A stretch of 64,000 nucleotides of DNA, taken from contig DF237007.1 in assembly GCA_000708835.1 (NCBI GenBank), positions 124,001-188,000 on the forward strand, read 5' to 3'. Shown piece by piece: positions 22,691 to 34,600 of this stretch (the first letter of the stretch is position 1; the number at the start of each line of letters is the position of its first letter). The notes beneath the pieces were generated by a model that ran no database searches, had not been told where the DNA came from, and saw only the letters and a list, made by a program, of their open reading frames with translations. This DNA is from Klebsormidium nitens. Lineage: Eukaryota > Streptophyta > Klebsormidiophyceae > Klebsormidiales > Klebsormidiaceae. The translations under genes were made by a program, and so were the position numbers.

Positions 22691-23865
22691 AAGTGTCTTA
22701 TTCGGCATGGAAGTGTACAAAGCGCAGAACTTAGTTTTCTGAGAAACTGGGCGCGGCAATGAATGTTACACGTTTGGGCGCTTACCTTGTGAGGGTTATC
22801 CGGCAGGTGTTGTGATGGGCGTCCCGATGCGGGGAAACTCTGGTCAAACTCTGCGTGTAGCTTAGCTTGTAATCAAGCCGATTATAATTTATGCTGAACG
22901 GGCAGTGCCAAAGCAGACCTCGGAACTACATGTAACATATTCTGCGCATATGAATTCTGCGCACAATTTTCTGCGATCATCTTTATCGCATATGAATACA
23001 GAACCTTGGTCAGTGGTGGGAAAGGACCGCCCAGTTGATGGCGTGACCAACATATTAGATGGCCGCCTTGCCAGCGCACAATCAGTAAGCTATGATCCTG
23101 CATATGTACCGATCATGCATGGTGTGCTTAGGTTCATTTGCACGAGTCAGCTCCGGCCCATGCATGAGGGTTGGCCTTGGATTGCAATGAGCCTATCCGG
23201 AAGCAGGCCCGCGCGCTAGCTCCGAGGATCCGAGCCTGTGACTCATTGCAGCTTTGTAAATCAAGAATTGAAGTCACTGCAATCTGACTCTGTATTAGAA
23301 CTCTTCAATTTTTAGTTGATACAATGTTCCGGGCAGTAATATACATCTGGTCGAGTTAAAGCCTGTCCAATGATGGGGCCATGTGGGTCAACGGGTTCCG
23401 ACACGTCATGAGCTCGCCAGCTTCATCTCAATTGACGGTCTGGCATGCGATTAACATACATGGACACATAGCAATCGTGTACATCCGGCCAAGCGTTATG
23501 GCCAAGACGGTCACATATGTTAGTCGGACACAAATACCTAAGTGATCGGTCATGGTGCGCACACAGACTTAGGTTCCGCGAACCGACTTGAATATCCGCA
23601 TTCGCATTCGCATATTCGGGATATGTTCGATGCAATTCGCAAACACAACCGCAATCTCTTTCTGGTTTTACCACCTGAACAGTTCGATCCAGTCCAATTA
23701 TCCTCTCGAGTGTCGCCGTCGACATGATCCTAAGACTGCCACCGTTTGCGTTGACCGGGTGCAGGCTCTACATTCATAACCCGGCACTCGCTGTTTTGAC
23801 GGTCAAGCTTCACAACCCAAGCTATGAGACTTATCGGGCTGCATTCAATTTCCAAAACAGCCCCT
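22691..23865. other. Intergenic region with no supported gene
   Basis: About 1.2 kb of low-GC sequence with frequent stops. It is probably 3' flank of the first Cache-domain gene, which ends at 23866 on the minus strand. No other signal was seen. Confidence 0.35.
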
Positions 23866-26031
23866 TCAGACGCTACCGGTCAGATATCCGCACAGAATAA
23901 AGTACTTCTTTCCCGTGACAAGCTGTCGAACGGGCTCGACCCACGTGTACTTGTTAGCACCGTTGAGGGCATAGTTGATGTACTGCGGTTTGCCCTTGGC
24001 AAAAGCGGCCAACAATGCAGCAGCCACCTCCGGGGTTTCGCTTTCCTGCATAATGAGTCGTCGGCAAAGTGTTTAAGGCCGAATCACTTCTGCCTAATCA
24101 AAACGGGATCCACATTAGGCCTTGTTGTTTGAACTAGACTGCCGACCGTTTTCACTCCGCACAAGAAGCACAGCTCTTGACCGATGAAGCGGATACTCCT
24201 GAGCTAGGAACAAGCTGTGCAAAGCACTGCGTGGTGCGAAGGCTCACAGCAGTACTGCAGGCTTGGAAACTAGCCGGCCAGACACAGACATGTTTTAAGT
24301 TGATTCACAATAGTGCGTCAGCCAGCCCATTACATAGTCGATGATAAGGACGAGGTTGACTGCAAGATCGGCGTTTGCAAGTCAACAGTTCTTGATTCGT
24401 TTCACGACTGATGATGAGAAAAGAGCAGCGTATAGAAAGCGGGCCTGGACGGACGGAAGCGCCTACCACTGGGGGTTTTCCGGCCTTTGCGAAGACGTCG
24501 CCGTGCGCCAAACAGCGGTAACCTGTTGCCGGGTCTGCTTCATAAACCTGGATGTAAAAGCCCCCGAGAGTCCTTCCGGGATAAACCTGTTTGTTGACGG
24601 CGTCGATCAACGGCTGAGCGTTCGGCGCGAAATGGAGGAGGCGGCCGAAGTTGCTGGCGAGAGTGTAGGCCACCACTGGCGTGCAGAAGGTGTACGTGTT
24701 GTAGAGGCACTGCTGAACCTCGGTGTAACCCTGCGGGCAACACACAACTGTGCGTTACTCTCCTTCAAAGTCAACTTTGTTCTTCAGCTGAGAAGGTCAC
24801 ATTCCGTACTGCGGAACTGCAGTCTCTTTCAAATACGACTTTGTCACTGAGCTTCGGAAGCGCGCGTCACGTTGCCCAGTGCACCAAAACGTCGTTGATG
24901 TGGCAACGGCCTCACGTTGTGAGAGAACACTTTGTCTGATCGCCGTTCGATCTCCGACTGATTCCAATCATCATAATGGATAACATTGTGTCTGATGCAT
25001 GCCAGGGTCAAACGGGGCCGCCGGAATATACAACGGTGCGCCAGGGCTTCGACAAGGATCAGACATGTCCGAAAGGTGTCTGAAACCTGTCCGAAGCCTG
25101 TCTGATGCGTTTGGACCTTCTGTGGACCGCCTTTGATGACTTTGGCTGACCAAAAAGCTTTGCAATCAAAGCGAGAAGTGGGCAAATACCTTCAGACATA
25201 CGCCTTTAGCAGTCAACCGTTTAGAAGCTAGCGCTCAACTGAGCTTGAGAAATTCCGGTTAAGGGTTCCAGAATTACTCCAAAGTTTTGGGGCTCGCGGG
25301 CTACTCACTGCGAACACGATATAACCCCCCGGCAAAGACGCCACGTAGTTTTTCTTCAGGCCGAGGTCCGCGGCCCCAAGGTTGATGTACTCGTAGGTGC
25401 CCCCCCCTCCAACCGCGGCTAAACTTTTGACCACTTGGACGTAGTTTGCGGAAGTAGGGTATCTGATGTCGTCATACTCGACTTGAAAAGGAGTGCCCAG
25501 CTCGGACGTGTTTACGAATGCAACCCCGATGGTGTTTGAATCCAGCACCGCAGGATAGAAGCCGTTGGAGATGTACTTCGGATCTTTTTGGTTGATTGCT
25601 TCGTATACCTGGAGAGAGGAAGAAAATAAGGCTGTAAGCCCTCCGGGATTGGATACTTGTCGAGATCCACAAAAAGGAGGCTGAAGAACTTAGAGAGAGC
25701 TTGCACAGATGACAATTCGAACACGAGTTGACTGCTGCCACCAGAATAATGCTCAATGCGCCCACTCTTCGCAGCTGTGTTCTTGAATTGCTGACACTTA
25801 TAGTCATGCTGAACACGAGCTGGTTGGAAGATAGGCAGCAGCTGTTTCAATGAAGAAAACGGCAAAGAAATGAGCAGCTTGGAAGGTGTCTTTCCGTACC
25901 TTTCTCGGGTCGCTTGCAGCTTTCACGTCAGCAATCACTCTGTCGACCAGATTGCGCATGGTGGCATACTCGCAGCCGGTTTCCTTGGTCTTGGGACTCG
26001 TGCTGCAAGTGGGCACTGAGAAAGACCCATC
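23866..26031 (-). CDS. Tandem Cache-domain-like protein A (first exon not found)
   Basis: Exons on the minus strand are 26031-25900, 25608-25309, 24730-24467 and 24045-23866, all phase 0, encoding about 291 aa. It is a paralogue of the gene at 26410-29345 exon for exon (ETGCE, GLKKxYxAxLP, QPLIDAVNKQV, SETPxVAA motifs shared); exon 3 of this list is exactly the same length (264 bases). The region GFY...GGGGTYEYINLG...GLKKNYVASLPGGYIVFA has the layout of a single Cache-type sensor domain. A second similar fold follows, from GGFYIQVYEADPATGYRCLA to TGKKYFILCGYL. Unlike its neighbour, no signal-peptide exon was found in the 380 bases between it and the 3' end of that neighbour. It may use an unrecognised exon, be spliced from the upstream gene, or be decaying. 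No frame breaks are seen in the four exons. Confidence 0.72.
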
Positions 26032-26409
26032 CTGCACAGCATCATGTATCTTAGCTTCGTGACAAATGTCCACTTTCAATTGGCGCCAGGCCTTGACATG
26101 TGAGTCCGACTCGAGTCCGACCTGAAGATCAATCTGGCTTCCTTATCATGCAAGCAGCCGAACACCTTGAATATCAGCGGTAAGAAACGGCTCTCTCTTC
26201 CGCTTAGGTGGGCGATCATTTTCAAATGCAGACAGGCACGTGGCCCCCGCACGCTTGCGGCCGAGTTGAGAAAAGCAAGATTGGCAGAGCACAAATCTAT
26301 CGAGCAAGCTCGTGGCTCAATCTCGAAACGAGGACGTTCCTAAGGACGACACGTTCTGAGCAGGAAGCAATGCAGCATAATTCGCGGAACCTATTCCCAT
26401 GCACAAAGC
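26032..26409 (-). other. Gap between the two Cache-like genes
   Basis: This gap should hold exon 1 and the promoter of gene A, if it has its own. A candidate short reading is MIAHLSGRESRFLPL (minus strand, from about 26219), but it is not convincingly a signal peptide. I see no other feature. Confidence 0.3.
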
Positions 26410-29345
26410 TCATGTCGAAAAAGAAGTGGCTCGTACCGGCAGTTGAAGCGGTGCTTGGGAAGTCAAGTAGCCTGACAAGACGAAGAACTTCCTGCCCGTA
26501 ACGATTTGCTCAACGGGCTGGAGCCACGAGTACTTGACGCGGCCATTCGTAACATAGCTGATGTACTGAGGTATCCCTTGGTTGAACGCATTCGTCAGCA
26601 CGGCAGCCACGTCTGGTGTCTCGCTTTGCTGCGACAAAACGACCTAGGGTCAGCTCAAACGCAGGCCCGAAACTGAAGACGTGGCCCTAAAATGCAACAG
26701 CAGCCTTGCAAGAGCACCACAGAGCGATAGCGAGCTTCCTTCCCATCGGTCGTTTTGCGCCTTATTGTAAGTTTTGCTGACATGCATGTGTTTGCGTATT
26801 ATCAACGGCTGATGCTCTGTTCTAAGAGCCTCGGCCCACCACATCGACTTCTAGCTAGCGATGTGAATTGGGCCTTGATTCTGCCTGATCTGAATTCCGA
26901 CACATGGTTTGGTGCTTTGAGTCGGAAAGGGGTACAAGGTTTGCAAACGACTCAGGAAGCCAAACCCACTGGCGCCTCGAGTTTCCAAAAAGGCGACAAG
27001 AGAAGTCGGAGCAGGAAAAGGTCCCACCTGAGGGGTTGAGCCAGCTTTTGCGAAGTCGGCCCCGTTTGCCAGACATACATATCCGGTTGCAGGGTTTGCG
27101 TCATACACTTGAACATAGAAGCCCCCAGGGAAGACCCCTGGGAAGACTTGCTTGTTGACGGCATCGATCAATGGCTGGGGGTCTGGCTCAAATGTCAAAG
27201 TGTTGGCAAAACTGGTCCCTAGTGTGTAGGCCGCTACCGGGCTGCAGAATGTATAAGTGGCGTACAGGCACTCCGCGACCTCAGTGTACCCCTGAAAAAG
27301 CAAGAAAGAATGAGCTTAATCAATGGTTGAATACTTTTCGCACATTAGCAATACTGCTTCACTGCAGAGATGAAACGTGTTTTTGGTGTAGTGAGACTTG
27401 GGAATGCATTCGTGGACTAGAACTGCCCACTTGAATAAGCAGTGGCTTCTTCTGTTGAGCTTGTTCAGAGAAGCAGCTTCAAGCGTGGGTAATCGGTATC
27501 GAAGCATCCCCCCAAAGTACTGCTGATTAGGCACTTGTCTCGTTAGCCAGTCAGACCTTCAAACCGTGGGCACCAAATGCGTCTAGGTTGAGATTCGAGA
27601 CTAACAAGAATAAAGTAAACTTACGGCTCCCACAACAAATCCATTTGGAAGGCCTGCAATGTAGCCCTTCTTCAGACCTAGGCCCCGTGCGCCAGTGAAA
27701 AGATATTCAGTGGTCCCTCCGCCAGCTGCCGCTAGTGCCTGGTAAGTCTGAAAAAAGTTGGGGTATATCGGGATGCCGATGTCATTGTTTGCCTCAGCCT
27801 GGTACTTCCCAACACTGGAGACATTGTTGTGCGCAACGCGCCGGCCCACGTTGTCATACACGAACGCGTAGAATCCCTGGAAGTTGTACCGGGGGTTGCG
27901 GGCGTTGATTGCGGCATAGACCTGCAGAGGCAATGCTACTGTATATGAATTCATGCAAATGGATAGCAAGAAAACCTCACAGCTGATAGAGACTGGCTGG
28001 ACTCAAGTGTATCAAGATTACACCCTTACTCCCATTAGGCGTGCACCCTGCTGCCCAGATTGATCATTGTTCTATCTGACAGTTGTGAGCTACTTCCCGT
28101 TTACTATTCATGCTCTTATAAGCAAGCAAGCCCACATTCGAAAGGACCTGCAGGCCCTTAGCAACAACTGTAAAACAGACAGGCAGGTTCTCAGGACACC
28201 ACAGCTCTTGGATCTTGGTGAAGCGCTCCGGTGCCTTGTCAACAAACTAGAAGCGAACTATCAGTCAACTGCGTCTAGTGGTAGCACCCGCCTGGATAAC
28301 ATAGCAAGTATCTCAATCCATCCATGACATGCAATGCACCACTGCCACTCTCGCATTAGAGCTATCAAGACTTAAACAAGCAAAGACCCGTTGCTCAAGG
28401 TTGGGCTTCCAAGAAGAAGGTGAAGTGGACTTCGAGCGCGGGTCTTTACATCTTCAGGGTCGCTTGCTGCCGCAACGTCTTCAATCACGTTGAGCACCAG
28501 GTCCCGGCTGATTGCCAGCTCACAGCCAGTCTCCTTGGCTGGGTCGTTCACACAGTTGGTGATGGATTGCGGCTGGGACTGGCAAAGCGGCTGCAAATGA
28601 ACAAAAATACTGTTGCCTTCCGCGGGTGTTTCCTATATAAGGGGTGGATTTGAAAGAAAGTGAGCACATACACACAGGCTCACACAAGTTAAAGCAATAG
28701 ATGCAGCCAGCTAGCACACCAGGAAAGGCTGTAGAGGTGAACAACTTGGCCCCAAATTTAATCACATGCCCTAGACCATGTCTTCTCTGATGCATCTACT
28801 TATTGGTAGCCCTTTAAAGAGCTACTTTCCGGTGGCATTGAAGGTGACATGACATGGTCTTTGTGGAACCTCAGTGTAGCGTGGCAGCGTGCCCTTAATG
28901 CAGGCTGTAGCAGATGGGCATGCATCGATCCAGAAGCTGGTCTTAGTCCCCGGTGCCATGATATGATGACAACTCCTTGCTAGGGAAAGGTGCTTATGCG
29001 CGTTGCCGTTGCATTAGCGCGCCACAGCATTGCAGCAAAACGTAGCAAGAAATGCAAATCACAAAGAGAACAGCGTAGATATGTTAGAAGTATTTGCGCA
29101 CTGCCACTCGGGCCACACTGGCGCCAGTGTGGCCCGAGTGGCAGTGCGCAAATACTTCTAACAAAAATGCGGTGACCGGACTGGGTTCGATTCCCAGCGA
29201 GAACGCGAAGTTTTGCGGATAATTACAGTGCAGATTGAATCACACAGCTGCTAAAATGAGCTCAGCAGCAAATGCTTACCAGCTGTAGACAAGCAACGGC
29301 CCCCACAAGCAGTACTAGAAGGTAGCTCAGCTGCTTCTTCTCCAT
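26410..29345 (-). CDS. Secreted tandem Cache-domain-like protein B, 5 exons
   Basis: Exons are 29345-29280, 28590-28450, 27921-27625, 27291-27028 and 26628-26410, every intron phase 0, giving 328 aa. Exon 1 is exactly a signal peptide: MEKKQLSYLLVLLVGAVACL then QL. The mature part has a Cys pair region (CVNDPAKETGCE). A first Cache-like unit follows (GFYAFVYDNVGRRVAHNN, then AAAGGGTTEYLF, then GLKKGYIAGLPNGFVVGA). It has the sCache order: a strand with a D-x-x-G-x-x-x-A-H turn, a GGG-x-x-E-Y strand, then a K-x-Y-x-x-x-x-P strand. A second unit runs from GGFYVQVYDANPATGYVCLA to TGRKFFVLSGYLT. There is no hydrophobic segment after the signal peptide, so the product should be soluble in the secretory pathway or cell wall. 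Cache domains normally bind small ligands outside membrane receptors. The ligand and role here are unknown, and the Cache call rests on pattern only. Confidence 0.78.
29082..29163. repeat. 82-bp perfect palindrome in intron 1 of the Cache-like gene B
   Basis: The two 41-base arms meet at GGC|GCC between 29122 and 29123 and are exact reverse complements with no spacer. The arms contain TATTTGCGCACTGCCACTCG and its complement. It would extrude as a cruciform, and in the pre-mRNA it would be a very stable hairpin. Confidence 0.97.
29131..29206 (+). other. tRNA-derived Pol III promoter-like segment (SINE-like or tRNA fragment)
   Basis: A T-arm with perfect pairing, CTGGG-TTCGATT-CCCAG, lies at about 29185-29201 and contains the B-box consensus GGTTCGATTCC. 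About 50 bases upstream, inside the right arm of the palindrome, TGGCCCGAGTGG resembles an A box of the Ser/Leu type. The 7 bases after the T-arm (CGAGAAC) find no partner at a correct distance upstream, and I cannot fold an anticodon arm, so this is not an intact tRNA. It may be a tRNA-derived SINE head or a rearranged tRNA. Confidence 0.45.
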
Positions 29346-29707
29346 GGCGCCCACTTTTAATAACGTCAGGGAATTCGAAAACCCAAGAATGACTTTGGCT
29401 TCAGTTCAAAATATACGACTCTTTCGCCCTAGTGAAGTTCTCAGGAATTAGGTACCGGTAGGTAGCGCAGAGCGGTACTGGGTGAATGATCCAAAACCTG
29501 CAACTGTGTCGAATTGACTGCACAGTGTGCACTTTGCACTCCTGATCGAGGCTGTGTTCAAGTGCGGCAGGAGTCAGTGGACCAGTGCAGGCGGGCAATG
29601 CAGCTACCTACGTCCTAGTTAGCTGGCACGGTACAGCAGGCTGGCGCAGCACTGGTCTACAGACTAGGGTCCTACCGTATGTAGGTACCTACGTAGGTAC
29701 GTATAGC
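29346..29707 (-). promoter_or_regulatory. Upstream region of the Cache-like gene B
   Basis: This should hold the 5' UTR and promoter of the gene starting at 29345. A GTAGGTACCTACGTAGGTAC palindromic run lies at about 29680-29700. No TATA box was identified with confidence. Confidence 0.35.
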
Positions 29708-30114
29708 CCAGGGTCACCGCCGACCGGATGATATCTTTTCAAATTTTGAATGATATCATTATTGCTAATTTTGCCTTTTCAAAACCAATGATATATAAAT
29801 GATACCAGACACGTCACTCAGCCGCTAACAGCCAGTCTATAAGGGGTATATGCACTGAATTTGTGTGCTGATACTTGTTGTGTCACTATTCGACGTCTCG
29901 AAAGCATCTCCACAAAGTTTACCCGACCGTATAGTCGAACATCGAAAGTTGGGTCCAACAAAATGTTTATATTCAGGTTGGAGACGGAGAAAACCCCTAA
30001 ACCCTCATATCATTTTCTAACAATAAAAAAAACCGATTTTTTGCGATGATATCATAATTGCTAATTTGGAGCTTTTCAAATCGATTGCTATCATTCATCA
30101 TCCGGTGACCCTGG
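29708..30114. mobile_element. MITE-like element with CCAGGGTCACCG terminal inverted repeats
   Basis: The left end CCAGGGTCACCG (29708-29719) is the exact inverse of the right end CGGTGACCCTGG (30103-30114). The match resumes with GGATGAT (29726-29732) against ATCATCC after a 6-base insertion on the left. The 407-bp interior is AT-rich, has repeated GATATCAT...TTGCTAATTT and CTTTTCAAA blocks, and has no transposase frame. I could not settle the target-site duplication. Confidence 0.6.
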
Positions 30115-31667
30115 TACTACTATAGCCTATCATACCGTAGGTCTGTACCACCATAGAGGGGTACCGTACGTGCCGAAGAGGCTCAGTGTACACACGGGCT
30201 CTGCCAATCACAGTGTACACACGGGCCACGGCCGCATACCGATACCGTACCGGAGACAGCTGACTCCTGTGGATTTGAATTAATTTGGTCCGACGATACC
30301 GGTAGCCTACGTAAAGGTTTTGACCGGTAGCTACTGCCAATAGGCGTCGGACTCCGCCCTGAAGCAGCTGGCAGCGGAATCTGGTCCCGGCCGGAACTCA
30401 GCAGCGCGCAGACAGTATCATTGGCATGTGTCTGGTTCGTTTACTAGTCAGTATAATAGGACGGATATGTGCCGGCCGATTATAACCCATTTTACTTGAA
30501 GCATTGGCCTTGGAAGACCTCAACACTGATCGACGAGCTCGGATCCATTCAGTCGAAGAAGACTCCTCCAAAGTTGCAAAATCGAACCCCGTCGTCTAAT
30601 ACCTCCAGATGAAAGAAGTTTGAGAGAGTTGAGACGATGTTTCACCGTTCAAGTAGCGACGACGGCTTTCTCGGTTCAGCTTCAACCGGTTCTTGCCACA
30701 TTTCAGGCGTTGATGCTTTGGTGTAGACGGCGGCGTTGCACCGCATCACTTGCAATATGTGGCCGTGCAGGGAGCGACTGAGTTTAAGTCATATGATAGT
30801 AGCCGATCGAAATGCCAGAGATACACTCAGTACGTTAGACGTCACGAAACTTAAGCCGATCCATCGCAGTCAATGCTTACTCCGAACTGTACGTGCGTAT
30901 GCAGATCCAAGATGGTCGGCTTATTGGTTCATTCGCCACCGGCCATGCAACAAATGATCAAGATAAGAGCGCCTTTGAAAACATCGAAGATCTCTGTCTT
31001 CGCTGCAGATAGTTACACACGACTTTCCCTGCCCGACCATTCGAAAGCCAACGAGGAATATTCAACAACGACATCTCGACTCTTACACTACACCATAGTA
31101 GTAGGCTTCGCTCGGCAAAGTCAAGGCGGAAGCACGACGAAGCAACGCGCAAGGCTTTGGAACATTGATACACCAGACTTGCGCCTCGGAGCGCAACTGG
31201 CTTAGGGTATTACTTCGTAAACCCTTCCGCTGCGTATCCGCACTAAGGCTACGTAACGGTGCCCGGCAGATTACTCTGTATGCGAAGCTTCCATGGTGTA
31301 GCAGGGCGGCGCGCTGCTTACTTGGCCAACAGCTTAGTATCTAGGTCTCCTCTTATCAGGTGCACACTGATGCTTTCGATATTTTATGCTTTCGATATTA
31401 ATCAATGAATAACCAATGCTTTCGAAGTTGATCTTCCTTGTTCGAGAACGCTCGCCGGGCAGACCGCCTGTGAAAGGTGGTTTCGTGAGACTTTTTGCAG
31501 AACAACATATGATGTGACTCGCGTAGCCGCGCCGCCGCTTAAAGTGCGCCGGCCAAGCGATGATGACTCCCAATCAGTACTCACGGGCTCCGTGTTGAGA
31601 TCAGTCCTGAGGCACCCTTGCTGGGAGTGAAACCTTTGCAAGGCCCGGTCTTAAATTTAAGCTCTAT
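30115..31667. other. Intergenic region with short repeats, no supported gene
   Basis: About 1.5 kb downstream of the SFI1-like gene. It has a direct repeat of CAGTGTACACACGGGC at about 30184 and 30210, and TGCTTTCGATATT repeats at about 31370-31400. No coding or RNA signal was recognised. Confidence 0.35.
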
Positions 31668-34600
31668 CTACAGAAATATCGTCTCAGGATCTGCAAGGCT
31701 GGTGTTACTCTCCTCTGAGAACAGCTCATTGTCCGCCACGCTGTCGAAGCTCGGCAGGAGCACCGCGGCCGGCGTCGACCACCGCGCCCTTTGCCGCCTC
31801 GCGGCCGCGGGCGACTGCCGCGCGCCCTCAAACCCCAAAAGCCGCGCGCCCGCGACGCTCTGGGGCCGCTTGCTGTGGAAACTTTCTCCCGCTCTAGTTC
31901 TCGGCGGCTCGCTCCTAGCAACGGACGGTGATCTTGACGTCCCGGTCTGCGCTCGGGAGGATCCGGTTGCCCCGACAGAAGCTGGCGTCACCCTGCCCGT
32001 TCCAATCCCTGATGCGACGTCATCGACGAATTTCTTACCCTCGTTCCGCTGATGGACGCCGCCGGGGACGGATCCGCTCCCCACGTCATTCTGCTCGTGC
32101 GCGAGCGGGTTGCTGAACGCGCGCCACTCCGCCGGGCTCGGCAGCTTTTCCGGCGCCGGCACGGGCCTCACTCGGGGCGGCGAGTACAGATTCCGCGGCG
32201 GACTGAGCGGGCGCTCCCCTCCAAACGGATCCCCAACTCTTATCCTCCGGGCACTCGTTCTCCGCACAGCATACTCGGGGCTTCCCACCGACTGCGGCGA
32301 GAAGCTCGCGTGTCTAGTGGGGCCCAGCGACCGGGGCTTCCTCCCGGCCGGGCTGCTGAAGGACCAGCCGCGCCGGCGCGGGGTTTGGAGGGTTGGCGTG
32401 GTCGCGGCCGCGGCCGCGCTCGCGTCGTCTTCCCCGGGGTCGGACGTGTAACACTCGACGGCGGTGCGCAGGCGGTGGGAGGTGTCTTCGACGGCGGCGG
32501 TGTAAGCGGCCCACGCCTGGAAGTGGTCCGTCACGAGGCGCGTCCCGCGGTGGCGCCCCGCGCGCGCGTGAGCGGCGCGCTTGCGCTTCCTGCAGTGGGG
32601 AATACCGGTTTAAACACAGAAATTGAATGTCAACAAGGCACTGTTCTGCTACAATGTTGTGGCTGCATATCAAGCTGTGGCTTGGTTGCACGGTTTTGTT
32701 TTCCTGAGAGACTTACCCTAGCCTGTTCCGAGCATCACGCGCTCAGAATCATGACCCGCAAGAGTCTATGTCGATGAATGCAGGACGAGGGGGCCTCGAG
32801 TCTTTGAATCGTTTCAACTTTTATCTGAAGGAGGCAAATCATGTTGAACCCTTGATCAGTCGACGCCAGTGAGTACCCACGTGTCAGACGTCCTACGTCA
32901 AACCCTGATCACCACGAGTGTGAGACGTAACACACAAAGTGAAGTGTAGAGTGCATCCAAGATGCACGTCTATTCCACAAAAAACTTAACCCGCCTACCT
33001 TTCAATGGTTCGGTCCCTCCAGCCCTTGACAGCCGCCACCGCGCGCGTCCGTTGCTCCCCCGCATCCAGCATCGCCCAGCAGCGCGCGAGCGCGCCCCTC
33101 CGCTCCTCGCACAAAGCCATAAACCCTTTCCACCGCTGCATGCTCCGCCAGAGTTGGTTCGCGGCCGCAAACGCGCGCGCCGCGCCCTCGGTCTCTTTCT
33201 GCTGGGCGATGACCTGGCGCCAGAGCTGCCACGTGGCGGCCTTGGACTGGCGAAGGCGGCGCGCGGAGAAGGCCGCGACGCGCGCGGAGCGTTCTTTGTG
33301 CGCGCGCCACGTGGCGAAGACGGCGTGGCAGAGGGCCATCTGGCGCCTCCTTGCGCTGCAGAGGTGAAATTAAGGACATTGATGCACGTGTCCAAACAGT
33401 CATGATGCTCCCACAAGTTGTTAAAACTTGTCACAATTTTTTTTGCAGCTTCATGCTACAAGGCATGACTCTCACATCCGCATTTGTATCGCAGTGGAGT
33501 TTTGCGGTAATGTGGGGGATGAGTGCAGTTTCAAAGCATCAGTCGAAGTGCAAATCTTGCTGTCCACATGTTCCATCACTTCTGCCGAACGTCGACCTTC
33601 AACTTTGCCGGTTTCCTGCTTTTTGATTCTCAACACTAATTGCTTGAAGCGGGCTACCCCCAACAAACGTGTCATCAAAGACAATTCTGAAGCAAGTAAC
33701 ACTCATAGAAGGTCAGTGTCAGAGCCCCGACCTTTTTTCGGCGACCACGTACGCCTCCCGGAGCGCGAGCTGTCGCCGGTGGTGCTCCTCCCGCGTCACC
33801 GCCATTTCGTGCGCGAGCTGCTGCCACGCCCACATCATGCGCTGCACGCGCGTCGACGTGATGACGGACGCCACGTCAGCCGCGCGCGCGCGCCAGTAGG
33901 CCTTCTCCGCATGGCGCGCTCGCCAGGCCTGGTTAAACGGGAGAGAATGCAGTGTCGAGATTGAGTTACACGATGAGAATTCAAAACCCCGTTCACCAAT
34001 CTGTGCCTCTAAACGGGACTCCAGATTCAGCTTCCATATAAACGGGGTCTTTGGTATTCCAGCTTTTTTGTAAAAGGCTCGCGGCCTCTTCGTCAGTTGG
34101 TCACTCGAAGTAACCCAGTATTGCAGACCGGATTTTCTGATATCACACCCAACCTCGAATCCATGCTACTGCCCCAAGCGTTCCTTTCTGACGGGTCTCT
34201 TTTAGCTTTGCCTCTTGAGATCCAAAGGCCTCAAACGTCCTTGTATCTTATCATCTGAACCGTTGATCTCAATCATAAAGCTAAGAAATAACTAGAGTGG
34301 GGTCACCCACCAGCAGAGTCCTTCGGAGGATTCCGACTCGGTGGTGCCGCATCGCCGTCGCGGCGTGCTTCCAGTCAGCGTAGCATTGCGCCACGTGGCG
34401 CCGGAGGTTGCTCGCGGCGAGCTCCTTCTCCAGCGCCAAAAGGTGCTTCCTGCACATGATGTCAGCGGGACGTCAGCATATGGCTACATCTGGTACGACA
34501 AGAAGGAGCGTGAGAGTGGTTTTTCTCCGCAGGCTAATGTTTTACTCTCCTACCGGGGTTTGTGCCAGCAAGCAGACAGGATATTATCAAGTAAAATGTC

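Noticed and set aside
29123-29215. Intact tRNA gene
   Set aside because: The T-arm is perfect, but no matching 5' acceptor strand and no anticodon arm can be folded, so only a tRNA-like fragment is claimed.
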